Source: Spirodela intermedia
Taxonomy: Eukaryota; Streptophyta; Magnoliopsida; Alismatales; Araceae
DNA: 64,000 nt
Direction: 5' to 3'
NCBI GenBank assembly: GCA_902729315.2
Contig: LR746272.1
Coordinates: forward strand, 3,444,035-3,508,034
Shown: positions 12,001 through 23,851 of the stretch, in pieces
Layout: each line of letters begins with the position of its first letter
Numbering within the stretch: the first letter of the stretch is position 1
Made by a program: the position numbers and the translations under genes
Notes under the pieces: generated by a model
The model's input: only the letters and a program-made list of their open reading frames with translations
The model's database searches: none
What the model was told of the DNA's origin: nothing

Positions 12001-14330
12001 AGTTTGAATCTCTATTGGAGTGAGTTGAAGTCATCTACTTCCTCTTTTAGATGGTTGTTCTAGAGAAGTATTAAATCCTTATTTGTTGCTGCGAAAGTTC
12101 AGTAGTGAAGTGCACTCAAGGAACAATCAAAGGCAAAGTCAAAGTCAGTAGTAAATTTGATCCTTCTATGGTAGAGGAGCTGTAGCTTCTACTATTTATG
12201 GCTACTTCCTTTAATACTGTACATTTGAGTTTAGCCTTTTGAGTTGTTCTTACCATAACTATAAGCCCTATAGGCTTGAGTAGGGCTACCTTGACTTGTA
12301 TCTCTATTCAGCCTTTTATGAAAGATGTTTTCAAGAATTTGCTCAAGAAGGTGGTTGAGAATTGTAGTTGTTAGTTCAAATTCCTCGAAGCATTCAATGA
12401 CGAAGCTTCTCTATTTGATGTCTCTTATGACAAAGAGATATTGTTTGGTTGGAGCTGAAGTGCTCAAAGAATTAACACTAGAGATCCTCATAATTGAAGT
12501 TCTTGCATTTATGTCTATTTAAATAAGACAAGAGCCTTTCTTTTGAGGCTAATTCATGTTGTTGACAATTTTTCTACAACCAAGAGTCAATGCATAGGGA
12601 AATATAGTTTTGCTTGAGAAATCCAACCTTCTAGGTTGTGACCATCAAACATGGGCATCTCAAACCTATGCCCTTTGTGCCACAATTCTATGTGAGAGAA
12701 AAGGGTCATCTAGTGAGGCTTACCCTAATTTAATTGGTTGTTGACTTAGTCATCAGCCTCTAATTCATCAAGACCTGGCTAATTGTTATTGGATTCTCCT
12801 TGAAATTAGTTATTCTTCTTCTCCTTGCGAAGAAGATCTTTGAGAATGTTTTGCATAATAAGTTGTCAAGAGCACCCACAATGTAATCCACTTACAATTG
12901 AAGTCTCCTATCTTCTTTGTAAAGTGAGTTGACCTTTATTTGCAATAGCACCATGCTCTACTAGAGGTTGATGTTAATTTCTAGAATGTCCTCTAATTAT
13001 TTTTCAAGGTCCTTCTCAAGATCATTAGTTTTAAGAAGTTTGACTCAAGTGACTTTGATATTAATTTGATGAAGGCTTAGTATGAAGAGAACAATGACTC
13101 TTCAAAAGGATAAAAAATACTACTTTGATGTAATAAGTCTTTGTTATCATGAGTTAATGACTAGTTAATAATATATTTTATCTCTGAACTCATGATAAAT
13201 AATTTTATTTTTATGCTAAATTAAAAATATAATTTTTATGTGATTAAATATTTTTTTGACTAATTATGTGACTTTATATGATTTTACATTCAATTTAATA
13301 ATTAAATAAAGAGAAATGAAATAATTAAATATCTAGAGTATTTGAGTAATTAACTAACCTTCTCTCACATAGCTTGGTGACTGATGAAGATCTGAATCTC
13401 ACTAGAGCTTATATTTATATTTTTATTTGTTTAACTTGTAATTTTTCTACAAATCGTCAATCAATGATCAAGCTATTGAAATTATTTGATGATTAACAAA
13501 AATTTTGTTAGTGTGATTTGTGAAGCATCATTATCAACTAACAAAAGATCTAAAGATAAAAAGATCACAAATTTATCAAAAAAATATCTCTTAATGATTG
13601 ACAAACACATTGTCTTCAATGACATGACAATTTAAGAGAAATGAGTCACCTCTTTGAAGTATATCAAATGAGATCAAAAACCTCCTCTTAGTATGTGGGC
13701 CTAAGGATGAAGCTCTCTAAGACATTCTTCACCTCTATTAACTTCTGCCACCAAAGACACTTCATTGACCACCTTATTAATTTTTAGATTTAAGAAGAAA
13801 ATTCAAAGATTTCTCACATCATTTATGTCTAAAAAAAGCCTTCAGGGCCATGGACATCATATGATAACTATCTCAAATGCTCAAAATTTTGGTGATCTCT
13901 ACTATGACACTATAACTCAATTTTTATTATTTTAAAATTATTTTTTTATAAATTAATAATATTTTATATGATTTTAAATTTAAAAACTATTTAATCAATT
14001 ATGATTCTTTTAATTTTTACAAATCTTAATTTGATCAACTAAATTATTTGTAATCACTTACGTAATAATCACTAGATGTCTATTTTCACTCAAATCCCAT
14101 TTGTTAGGTTGTTGACATTTCTTGATGTTAGTACTTGAATTTTCTTTTTTCTTGTATTTTTAAATAGATTTTCTCTTTATAATTTAGTCTAAAAATTTTA
14201 AAAACTTAAATTATTTGAGAAAAATTCTAAAAGCTTACTTGATATTATCTTATATCCTTGCAATCGACTTAAAAAATTCTAACTATTTGTGGAACCTTTT
14301 ATCATATTATAGGTTGATGACCCCCTAATT
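12001..14330. other. AT-rich region, probably decayed retroelement
   Basis: Very AT-rich sequence with no intact gene. A short similarity between about 10420-10470 and 13083-13140 (ACTCTTC followed by AAAGG and AAAAATAC) may be the remains of a pair of LTRs around the decayed gypsy element. The match is short and imperfect. Nothing else is supported. Confidence 0.35.
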
Positions 14331-14333
14331 GCA

Positions 14334-14338
<5 letters not shown>

Positions 14339-14409
<71 letters not shown>
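14339..14409. repeat. Compound microsatellite (TC)n(AC)n
   Basis: About 32 bases of TC repeat run directly into about 39 bases of AC repeat. It lies about 670 bp upstream of the LANCL-like gene TATA box and should be length-polymorphic. It is a simple sequence repeat with no coding role. Confidence 0.95.
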
Positions 14410-14410
<1 letters not shown>

Positions 14411-14564
14411 CAGGGTAGTAAGTAGACTACCCTTATTGTCATGGTACTCCAAGCCCCATTGATTAGTTACGATGGGTCCTTGCCTGTGAACGATGTCTCT
14501 GCGTTATAGGCTCTTATATTGTGAAGGGCCAGTAGACCGACTTTACCCTCCGTCGCGATTTTTG

Positions 14565-14913
14565 CACGTGATCAGCCAATCGAACTGGATTTTTTTCCAA
14601 TAAGCTTATTTAAGTTATGATAAAAAGGACGGTGCCGCCGCCTCCCGTGTTGCACGTGGGGCACTGTAGCTGATGGGCTTCATTGACCTAGGACCAACAG
14701 TTCTGACGGTGAGATGAGCGATCTGCTACCACTGATTTGGCCGCTCGCACAACGTGACGGATACGACCCTACGATCACCGTTGAGTTCACCCTCTCGTGC
14801 CTTGCCTTTCTTGGTTCGTACGCGTCACCAAGCAGTCATGGTCCCTACAGTGGGGGCGGATCTTCATCCGACTCCAACGGCCAGGAAGAGAGGAGATAAT
14901 GACGGGGCACGTG
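14565..14913 (+). promoter_or_regulatory. Three G-box (CACGTG) motifs upstream of the LANCL-like gene
   Basis: CACGTG occurs at 14565-14570, 14653-14658 and 14908-14913. All lie between the microsatellite and the TATA box of the LANCL-like gene, and the last is about 92 bp upstream of that TATA box. G-boxes with ACGTG cores bind bZIP and bHLH factors and are characteristic of ABA- and light-responsive promoters. A CCAAT also occurs at about 14576. Regulation is inferred from motif and position. Confidence 0.45.
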
Positions 14914-15004
14914 GAGGAAGAGGACGGGCGTCACCATTTCACAGCTCTGGGCTGTCCCCCCGTGGCGGCTACTTCTGCCTCCTGTCCGGCCCTCCCTTCC
15001 TCTG

Positions 15005-15013
15005 TATATATAA
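15005..15013 (+). promoter_or_regulatory. TATA box of the LANCL-like gene
   Basis: TATATATAA lies 68-76 bp upstream of the LANCL-like start codon, giving a predicted transcription start near 15036-15040 and a short pyrimidine-rich leader. Confidence 0.65.
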
Positions 15014-15080
15014 TCTCCTCCCTCCGCCCTCCTCAACGAGCCAGTCACCGCCAAGCTTTTAGACCTCTCCCTCTCTGCGC

Positions 15081-16880
15081 ATGGCCGCCGCGGAACTCCG
15101 GCATGGAGAGGACGACGGGGACGATGCAGGGCAGCGAGTGGAGTCGTCGTTCCTTCTCCTCTCGGCCGACCTGCTCCTCCCAGGGGACGCCTTCCTCAGT
15201 GCCGCCGTCGCCCTCAAGGAGAAGGTAGAGTAAAGAAGCCCTGCTCACTCGCCAGCTTTTCGACGCCGGTGACCGGTGAATCACCTGCCGTGGCCGGCGT
15301 ATGTGATGATGTTACAGGTTGTTGAGACCACATGGAAGTCCGAACGTCATCGCGAGCGGCCCGTCGACCCCACACTGTACACCGGTCTGATGGGCACCGC
15401 CTTCGCCTGCCTGAGGTCGTTCGAGGCCACGGGCTCGCCGGAAGATTTACTCCTCTGTTCCGAGATCGCCGACACCTGCGCCGCCGTCGCGCGGTGCTCC
15501 AAGAGGTAAACCGCCGCCACAGTTACTCTCTTCTTCTCCGTCGTCCGTCAGTCCGTCGGATGTGGGTGCGACTTAAAAGTAAGAGTGAGAGGGTGTCTCT
15601 GAGTGTGCCCCGGTTGCAGTTACTTGACTTTTCTATGCGGGTGCGCGGGGGTGTACGCTCTCGGCGCCGTAGCGGCCGACCGCCTGCGTGACCGCCAGCG
15701 GCGGGACCTCTTCCTCGGCCTCTTCTTCGAGGTACGGCGAATGCGAAACTTCGCTCTTTCCCCTGTAGTAGTAGTAGTAGTAGTAGTAGTAAGTAGTCAT
15801 TCGTCGCGGGAGTTTGGCTGACGGCGGAGTGACGGACTCCCATGGAGGAAGGTGGCGAGAGAGAAGGCGCTCCCCGCGGGGCCGGAGGAGGGCGGCTTCG
15901 GGATGCCGTACGACCTTCTGCATGGCCGGTCGGGGTTCCTCTGGGCGGCCCTGTTCGTCCGAAAGCACCTCGGCCCCGGCAGTGTGCCCGATGAGCTCGT
16001 CCTGCCGGTGGTGGAGGCCGTGCTGGCGGGGGGCCGGGCCGGCGCGGCTCACGCAGCGGACTGTCCACTGGTCTATCGGCGGTACGGAACCCGCTACTGG
16101 GGAGCCGCCCACGGTCTGGCGGGGATCATGCAGGTGCTCCTCCACTTCCCTCTGGCGGAGGACGACCTCGACGCTGTCAAGGAGACCCTGCGGTACGCAT
16201 GTTATACAGTACACAAATCTTTGCGGCGTATATATGTATATATATCTATGTTATAACGCCCTGGGCAACTCGATTCACTGCTTTCTCGATAGCTACATGG
16301 TGAGGAACCGCTTCCCCCACAGCGGCAACTACCCCACGAACGAGGGCAACCCCCGGGACGGGCTCGTGCAGTGGGCCCATGGCGCCGGCGGTATGGCCGT
16401 CGTGCTCTGCAAGGCGTCCGAGGTCACCCGCTCTACCCCTTCTTTTCCCTCTCTCAAAGCCCCTATCTTTGTTTCACAGAATTTGGAATGTCGTCAGACT
16501 GTTGCAGATACTCAGAGATGCGTCGTATCTGTCGCTAGGTTTTCCCCGAAGACCCGGACTTCCGGGACGCGGCAGTGGAAGCTGGGGAGGTTGTGTGGAG
16601 GCGAGGGCTCGTGAGGAAAGTTGGGCTCTGCGATGGTACCGCCGGGAACGCCTATTCCTTCCTCTCGCTGTACAGACTGACGGGGGAGACGGTGTTCTTG
16701 GAGAGGGCGAGGGCGTTCGCCAGCTTCCTGTACCACAACGCAGAGAAGCTCGTCGGCCATGGACAGCAGCACGGCGGGGAGCATGCCTATTCTCTCTTCC
16801 GTGGCCTCGCCGGGCCAGCGTGCCTCTGGTTTGACATGATCTCTCCGGAAAATGCCAGGTTCCCGGGATTTGAAATCTGA
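15081..16880 (+). CDS. LanC-like protein, GCR2/LANCL family (6 exons)
   Basis: Exons 15081-15224, 15318-15505, 15620-15731, 15852-16192, 16293-16422 and 16539-16880 join with GT-AG introns of about 90-120 bp to give 418 aa, normal for the family. The fold is an alpha/alpha toroid. Diagnostic segments are LCGCAGVYALGAV, GMPYDLLHGRSGFLWAALF, VYRRYGTRYWGAAHGLAGIM, the Zn-region loops QWAHGAGG and GLCDGTAGNAYSFLSLYRLTG, and the C-terminal YSLFRGLAG and FPGFEI. Family zinc is normally held by Cys in WCHG and by Cys-His in LCHG. Here these read W-Ala290-HG and L-Cys336-Asp337-G, so two of three ligands are replaced. LANCL proteins are cytosolic or peripheral membrane; animal members add glutathione to dehydrated residues, and Arabidopsis GCR2 was a disputed ABA receptor. 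The exons are far more GC-rich than neighbouring genes. Confidence 0.95.
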
Positions 16881-18071
16881 GAAGGAACGCGTTTGTGTCT
16901 TGGGCTAGAAGGTCGTCCCCTGTCGAGTCAGAAAGTGCTGACGAATGTGTGATGTATCATATATCCAACTCCATGTTCGGGGTTTGAATCCCGTTCATGG
17001 ACAGATTTAGCAGTCGAAATTCAAGAAGGATGCCTCGAAAATTTCTGGTTTTCGAGCTTCATGGTGGTTCCTTTTCTTTCTACTTACCCAACAACGGAGT
17101 GGGACTAGGAGAAAACTGTGTGAGGTCTTCTCTAACTCCGGTTGCACGAATATGATATCTCCTGCAACTACCTTTGTATGTAATATATTTATACCTATTT
17201 ATGTATATAGAATTCTCACTCTTGGGTCCCCAATGCGATGATGAAGGCTCCCATAAGGAGGGAACGGGCAATTGAGTGCTTTCGATGTCTTGGTGATATC
17301 AGGATACCTTTAAGATAATAGGTTGATTCTAGCTAAGAGATTCATACAAGGAGCTAGCCTCACTGTAAATAGAATATTTTTAGTGTTTGCAGGGTTCCCA
17401 GCGAATCGGATTATTGGAGTAGTGGAAAATTCTGTTCTCTTCATGTTACCTGGCCATGAATTCTAATTTATTCATTTCGATGCTTGAAACTATCGGTTTG
17501 CTCCTAATTTGTTATTGGAGATATCACATGCTCACTAATTCTGGTGCTGAAGTATTCTGTAAATGAGATCTACGATAAGTCTGTTTTCTTCTGGGTCTGA
17601 GGGCACGACTTTCAAGTGCTGATTTTGCATCTAATGAGAAATTATCGACCAAGGGTGGGTTTACTGATTTTACTCGGCATGACTGTCGAGTGCTGTTCGA
17701 GGGCAAAGGGCTTTCTTTTGAAAGCATCAACCCGTTGCGATTAAAGTTCAGCATTAGCCACCACGTGCAGGCTCGTTGCATTGGCCTCGAGCTTCCATTC
17801 CATTGTGAAAGAATTTGTCATCTCTGCTGAATGAACCGACCAAATCGCTACAGATGTGAGAAGAATCTACAGTGGAACCATGTTCTTCGTACATCGTTGT
17901 CACAATCGAACCGGGAGATGAAGAAAGAAAAAAAATGTAATCAACCTGATTCAGCAGCAGAAGAAGAACCCCATCAACATGCTTGCATACTTGGCGTCGT
18001 GCAGATCCTTTCTTGCCCTGGAACTGCTGAAAACAGAGAAAGAGGCTACTCCCCAGATCTTCTCACCTTGT
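16881..18071. other. 3' region and intergenic DNA, no gene seen
   Basis: The first part should be the 3' untranslated region of the LANCL-like gene. A TATATTTATACC-type AT stretch occurs near 17186. Open frames here are short and match nothing I recognise. Confidence 0.5.
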
Positions 18072-19337
18072 GCTTGGGTTGAAATGGAGAAAATAAAACC
18101 TTATCACGAAGGACAGAGGGGAGAACAGTAGAAACCGCCTCAAGATTCATTCAACTCTAACCCCCATTATATAGAGAATAACAATACACAACTTTTGTAA
18201 AAACATCCTAAACTAATTACACTATTTTCTTACGACTTAGAATTTTCAACTCTCTCATTCAAGATGAACTTTGAAAAGCTCATCTTGACTAAGTTGATAA
18301 TGACAAAAATCTTGCCCTCTGAGCATTCACTTATTGGTGATGATGAAGATCTGTTCTGGCAGCAACTCTCCCTTTGATGGTAGTCATAGATAACCGCTAC
18401 TGAGGTTGTGGATTCACAGACACCTTTGGCTCCTCTGATGCTTGTCATGCCCCAAAGATAGCTCACCATGAATATGATAAAACCAAACACCTGTGACTTG
18501 ATCATGATGCTCATTATGTCCCAAGGCTGTAGAGTTTGCCTCGGAGTCATGAAGTAGTTTACAAAGTGACACCAAACACAAAAAGAGTATCCCTCTACTA
18601 AGAGATCTGCAAAGTGTCAAGCTCTGATGCAAAGGCTTTCAATTATGACGATTGATGTGATGTCGGGCCTCAGCTCTTAGAAGAGCCGGGGCCAGCACCC
18701 TCCAACCAATCGAGTAATGAACTCACTGAAGAGATAGAAGGTGAAGGCCATTTCAATGAAGGCAGAGGTGAGCTAACAACACCAGACATGGAGTGTAACA
18801 ACGTGGACTGTGGAGAACTTTGGTTGCATGCAGAATAGAGAGAGACAGAATGAGGACGGAGTACGACATTGGACTGAGACAAGCGTGGATAAGAGAGGCT
18901 GATTTTACCTCTCTCAAGAACGTTGATGAAGATGGAAACAATGGTAATGAACCTAAATATTTCAACCTCTAGACAGAAGGCTTGATGTAGATAGAAATGA
19001 CACCAATGAACTTGAAGATGTCATTGATGAACCTGCTGCTGATGAACTCAAATATATTGTCAAATGACAGATGAAGATCATAGTAAGAGAAACAAGATAG
19101 AGCAAGATTAGTGCTCTCTCGTCGTAGAATTGCCTTGCCAATAGAGGACCTCTTTGAAAGAGGAGATGACAATGGACTCGTCGTCCTATACTAGATAATT
19201 AATGGAAGTAGAATTGCTCTGAATGACAAAAAGAAAACCTACTCAAAATGACAAGATATCACACCTATAACGGTCGAAAGATAACACCTCTAATGGCGCA
19301 ATAGGTACATCAAGATGACACCAGAAAGAAACTCAAC

Positions 19338-19492
19338 AGAGGCGGAAGGCCTCAACGAAAGGATACCCGACAGAGGCGGAAGCCCTTGCTGGAAAGATAA
19401 CAGAGGTTGAAGGCCTCGCCAGGAAGATAACCGGCAGAGGCAGAATGCCTCGCCGGAAGGATACACAGCAGTGGCGGAAGGCCTCATCGAGC
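19338..19492. repeat. GC-rich tandem repeat, ~34-bp unit, about 5 copies
   Basis: Units begin AGAGGCGGAAGGCCTC and recur at spacings of 34, 30, 34 and 34 bp, with a partial last copy. The array is inside the non-autonomous LTR element, close to its primer-binding site. In the element's sense it lies in the leader. Confidence 0.85.
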
Positions 19493-19678
19493 AAAGAGGG
19501 GTTTGAAACCTTAACTTGTAACCTGTCTGCTGCCAGATGCTAGTGATGGTGGTGTCGACGCTCACCCAAACAAGCAATACCGAACAGAACCGACGCCAAA
19601 CAAAACTGGTGGTGGCAGCACTCCCCCAGACAGAAGATGCCAAGCAAGGCCAATGAAACCCTAGCAGAACGAACCCCC

Positions 19679-19689
19679 CTCTGATACCA
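19679..19689 (-). other. tRNA-Met primer-binding site of the non-autonomous LTR element
   Basis: The minus strand reads TGGTATCAGAG, complementary to the 3' end of plant initiator tRNA-Met, three bases inside the right (5') LTR. This fixes the orientation of the element. Confidence 0.85.
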
Positions 19690-20112
19690 CATTGAAATGG
19701 AGAAAATAAAGCGTCGTCACGCATTAAGGTTTATTCAACTCTAACCCCCATTATATAGGGAGTAACAATACAAAATATTTGCAAAAACACCTTAAACTAA
19801 TTACACTATTTCACTACGACCTAGAATTTCCAACAGCTTGCTCATTATCTTCCTCTTAGCAGTGTCAGGCAAGGTGAATTATTGTTGCACCATTGAAGAA
19901 GAACCAGTTCCCACATCAACAACAGAATGACACCAACTATGGCCCCATTAAATGTAACACATACGTTCTGTTCAATCCTGCCAGAAACAGAGAACATTGA
20001 GACACTAGGAATCACCCGCCAGTCAGTGTGATCTAGATCAATCAGGGGCTCTTAGCTCCTGAAATTACCTGCATTTTTGTTCCATCCTGCATGATTGAGT
20101 ATCTATGGCTAC

Positions 20113-22737
20113 TTATAGGCTAAGCAATCCGAAGCCATCAAGTCTCCTTGCCAGCACAAATCCAAGTGACAGGGAAATTCCAAATAAAACATGCAGACGA
20201 ACGCAATAGTATTTTCCCAGGAAGATCCTAGTTTTATCCTGTGATACGAGAAGAACCGACACAGAAATCAGATGTTATATCATAAAGGCATTGACCAAAA
20301 ATTTACTTCTTACATTATGGTTTTCTTCCACATAGTTTGCGACCAACTTTCCAACTGGAAGGGTGAGACCGCAGAGGAACTGCAGTAAAAGAAATTAGAC
20401 AGTTAGAGTTAAAAAATAGTGATAGACAGCTGATGTTGACCCCTGTAGGTCCTCATGTGTGTAGGTGACTTACAGCACACGATATTGGAAGCACTTTACC
20501 AATGCACAAAGCAATTAAGAGGGCATAAAGCGTAAAAACCACAAACGTCACTACTTTTGATCCTTTCTGGGTGCCGATCCTCACCTACACCAGTACAAGG
20601 ATTAGTATTGAAGGCTTTGAAGCTTGAACAGGATAATCTCGGTTGATTAAGATAACTGTTCTAAACATAGTTGCAAGAAAGTACCAGAGGAGACATCTTT
20701 CCAACAGCCTGGTCTCCCTCAATCTGAGTTGATTTTGGCAGAAGCATAAAGAGGATTATTCAAACAATTGATTGCAGCACTTTGACAACAAGGGAGAGAG
20801 CCATAAAAAATGTGCTACTAAAATAGCCACCTGATGAAAATGACTACAGAAAAGGATGAGGGTTGTCGTCAATCCCACAAGAAGCGAAGCAGATAGAACT
20901 GGCCTGAGAAAAGCAAAAGGCAGCTTTATTTGCATGAGAGAATTGGGTCATAAATCCTTTTTAAAAAATTCCCTCACGAAGTTGACATACCCTGACAAAG
21001 TGCGCCCTCCCTGGGACAAATAGAAAGCTGTAGTAGCAAAGGGACCAAATGCTGCAAAACACAGTGGTTCTCCAAGCCCCTGGTACCCAAGTCGAAATGG
21101 CGGGCACTGGAAATGATGATTCAGGTAAGGCAAATATGGAGTATTTTTTCCCATAACGAAAGATATCTACAGAAAATTGCAAATGATGTGACATATTCAC
21201 AGAAATGGGCAAGCTGCCAGAGAAAATTTCTAGTTCAGGTATGTGTAATATCATGTAAAATATCATCAGTAATCTTAGGACCAAAGAAAAAGGATAACCA
21301 TCTGTAGAAAAAGGTGATCATACCTGATAAATATACCCACAGAAGATGGAAGAAAACAGCAAAAAAACAGATCTAATGTCTCCGGATTCGACACATGCCA
21401 AAATGAGCCCGACAAGTCCAAAGGCAAGAGAAATGTTTGCAGCAACATGAATGGCCTCCCGGCTTTTCAAAGAGTGAAATCGATGTAAGAGTTCCTTCTA
21501 CTGAGGAATGCTGTCAAAACAAACTTGATGAGATTGCAGACTGGAAAGAAAAAATCACATACCTGCCAATCATGTTGACGACTGACTCTTTCTTTTTTTC
21601 ATCAACACCAGTAACAGAATCATATACATCATTACTGACCATCAGGAAATTAAATCATAAACATCGTAGATCAATAAATGGGGTCTAAATAAATTACGTA
21701 CTCATATCACCTTCCTTGAAAAGAATATGAATACAAAGACGATACGAATGCAAGTAAAAAGAAAAATTTGTCATCTTTACCTCAAATTAAGCCAAGCTAT
21801 AATGAGAATTGATGCTGACAAGAGCAAAAAGTAACGCCTGCCAAAAAAGAGTCCACTCTGAAGATATGCTGCAGAGCTGCCTACCTATAACGCACAATTT
21901 ATTGTCAGACATCACTGCCCCGAGCTGATGGGGAAATTGGTGTGGAGGAGGAAGCGAGTGGGTTGGGGGGCCACTCTTTGAGATGGAAGGGAATGGATTT
22001 GAGGCTTCCAGCTACGGGAGAACGGCTGCTCCTAAGAGATGAGAGGACTATAGAAGAACAGGAAATACAGGATCAGATAGACTATTAGACATGCTTCCCT
22101 GGCGTCCAAATCTAATGCAGTAGCTAGATTTTCAAGAAATAGTCACATCATGTCATTTGAATAGATGCCAACAGAATATCCTCCAAATAGGGAACCAAAT
22201 TCTTTGAAAAATGGAAATTCAGAAGCCCGGTAGATCTTGAACATTTTAAAACGAAAAGATAACCACGCTTCTTCTGACGCAGGAATATACTATGTTGAGG
22301 CGAAGAGATCAGTAACGGGCGCTACGAATTAGAAAGACTGTAATTCTCTCGGTTCCCATACAGCTCACTTGTTTAAGCAACAAACGGAAAGAGAAGGCGC
22401 TAACAGCACTCACAGTGAGGGGGACGAGCGCCACGGAGTAAATTGGCAACTTGATGGCCCTCCATATCAGCGTTAACTGAGAAAGTTCTTCACTCTCCTC
22501 TTCTAGCGCACTCATTGCCGCAGGACAGTCGTCCGGAAGCTCAGCAGCTTTAGCTTTCGACAGAGCGAGCCTCGGGTGGCGGGGCAGTGGCCTCGCGGCC
22601 CGCATGGCCGTACGCTTCATCCAGGGAACCTCCCGGGATTTACTGAGAGGATGATTAGCACAGGACGGGGATGAACAGAGAACCAAGGAGAGAGACGGCG
22701 CTGTGGGTGTGGTGGCAGAGGCCAAGGAAAGAGCCAT
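20113..22737 (-). CDS. MENA/ABC4: 1,4-dihydroxy-2-naphthoate prenyltransferase, plastid (10 exons)
   Basis: Exons on the minus strand: 22737-22414, 21884-21781, 21634-21563, 21462-21324, 21106-20991, 20903-20831, 20723-20685, 20584-20474, 20379-20314, 20238-20113. All junctions are GT-AG and in phase, giving 389 aa. This UbiA-superfamily membrane enzyme attaches a phytyl or prenyl chain to 1,4-dihydroxy-2-naphthoate, the penultimate stage of phylloquinone (vitamin K1) synthesis, needed for photosystem I. The first ~75 residues are Ser/Ala/Pro/Arg-rich, like a plastid transit peptide. The mature part starts WRAIKLPIYSVALVPLTV. The Mg-diphosphate motif NDVYDSVTGVD spans 144-154. CPPFRLGYQGLGEPLCFAAF is the conserved loop, and HFHQ-IEGDQAVGKMSPLVRIGT carries the second acidic motif. 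Hydrophobic segments between them fit 8-9 membrane helices. One exon is only 39 nt. No defect is seen. Confidence 0.95.
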
Positions 22738-23851
22738 TCTACTGCGGGGTCGAGGCCGTCCACAGCTATCTCATTCTTCGGCCCTCCTCCCTCCAGCCGG
22801 AAACCCGAAGTCCCGAGCTGTATCAGAGGATAATCAGGCAGATAGGGGCAATTCAGACAGAGAGAGGGGAAAGAGTGAGAGAGATAGAGACAGAGAGGTC
22901 TCGATGGCTACCCAAACTCCGAGAGTAAGCCAAATAACGGGACGGACCTCAACGGCCGTATAACATCTCGTAATTACCCCGGGAATCATGGTGAACACCA
23001 GAAGAATATATATTTTTATTTAAAATCATTCTTTTAATTAACTTGACAGAAAATGAGTGTGAAGAAGAAATTCCGTCTTTAGTGCTAATAAAGCCACGGC
23101 TTTAGTCTCCTCCACTGCACTCCAAGGGTGGTTTCTGTCTTAACAGTATGAAAGAAGGGCAGGCAGAATTTTCTCGAGGAAAACTTGAGGAGGATTACGC
23201 CGAATTCTGTGCATAAATATGAAATCTTTTGAGCATCCTCAGAATCGTTTGAAACAATTCAGGGCAGATTTAATCAAATGCTCGGTAGACCCTGCTGATG
23301 CCATCACGGCATGTCTGACGAGTTTTCAATGAAAAGTTCCAAGGCCCAGTGTGACAAACGGCACGGATTGTCGAACTACGAAAGGATTTTTTACTACTAC
23401 TTGCAGAAGCTTTATTTTCGGACAGTGCAATCGAATGCAGCGATTCAGGGCATTTATGCTGACACCATCGAATCCTCCTTAATACCAATCTACTTACTAA
23501 CAAGCATCATTCCTGGTATCGCATTTAGTCACGGATTAATTTCTTGGATAGAACTGTACCGGCGATTTAGATGAACGAGTTGGAAGGTCCAGAACTAAAC
23601 CAACAACATGCATCTTCCGTCCTAGGAGCAGTATGCAGTCAAAAGATATGCAAAGTTACCTAAAGAAGTAAAAATAAATAAAATACACAAACCACCATGA
23701 AAGGTTCTCCAACTCTGGAAACTTTCCACATCCCTATCCCCATGTCCGAGAATGATCCACTACTCGTACAAAAGTTTATGGTCACTTCAAATTAGAACGG
23801 GAACGTTCACTTGACGTAAACAGATATTTATGAGAGGACGTCACGCAAGTC
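22738..23851. other. Spacer between the MenA start and the NSUN2-like 3' end
   Basis: It should hold the promoter of the DHNA prenyltransferase gene and the 3' untranslated end of the methyltransferase gene. A GA-rich tract (about 22852-22905 on the plus strand) is CT-rich in the prenyltransferase sense. Two overlapping open frames at 23270-23574 are on opposite strands, unrecognised and probably chance. Confidence 0.45.

Larger units (their letters stand above)
18077..19835 (-). mobile_element. Non-autonomous LTR retrotransposon, 1.76 kb
   Basis: Two related LTRs bound the element: left about 18077-18250 and right about 19693-19835. Both contain CTCTAACCCCCATTATATAG and TAAACTAATTACACTATTT, and the right copy lacks about 27 bp. 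The target duplication GCTTG is exact at 18072-18076 and 19836-19840. Beside the right LTR, CTCTGATACCA (19679-19689) is the reverse complement of the initiator-tRNA-Met primer-binding site TGGTATCAGAG, so the element points to the minus strand. A purine tract GAATGAGAGAG (minus strand) abuts the left LTR. The 1.44-kb interior has no recognisable gag or pol; a 106-codon minus-strand frame (18230-18550) is not identified. It therefore depends on enzymes from another element. Confidence 0.85.

Noticed and set aside
14339-14409. CRISPR-like or satellite array
   Set aside because: It is a plain dinucleotide microsatellite; no spacer-repeat structure occurs anywhere in the window.
15523-16834. Open frames of 150-266 codons overlapping the LANCL-like gene
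   Set aside because: GC-rich DNA has few stops. These frames run through introns or opposite the real exons and match nothing.
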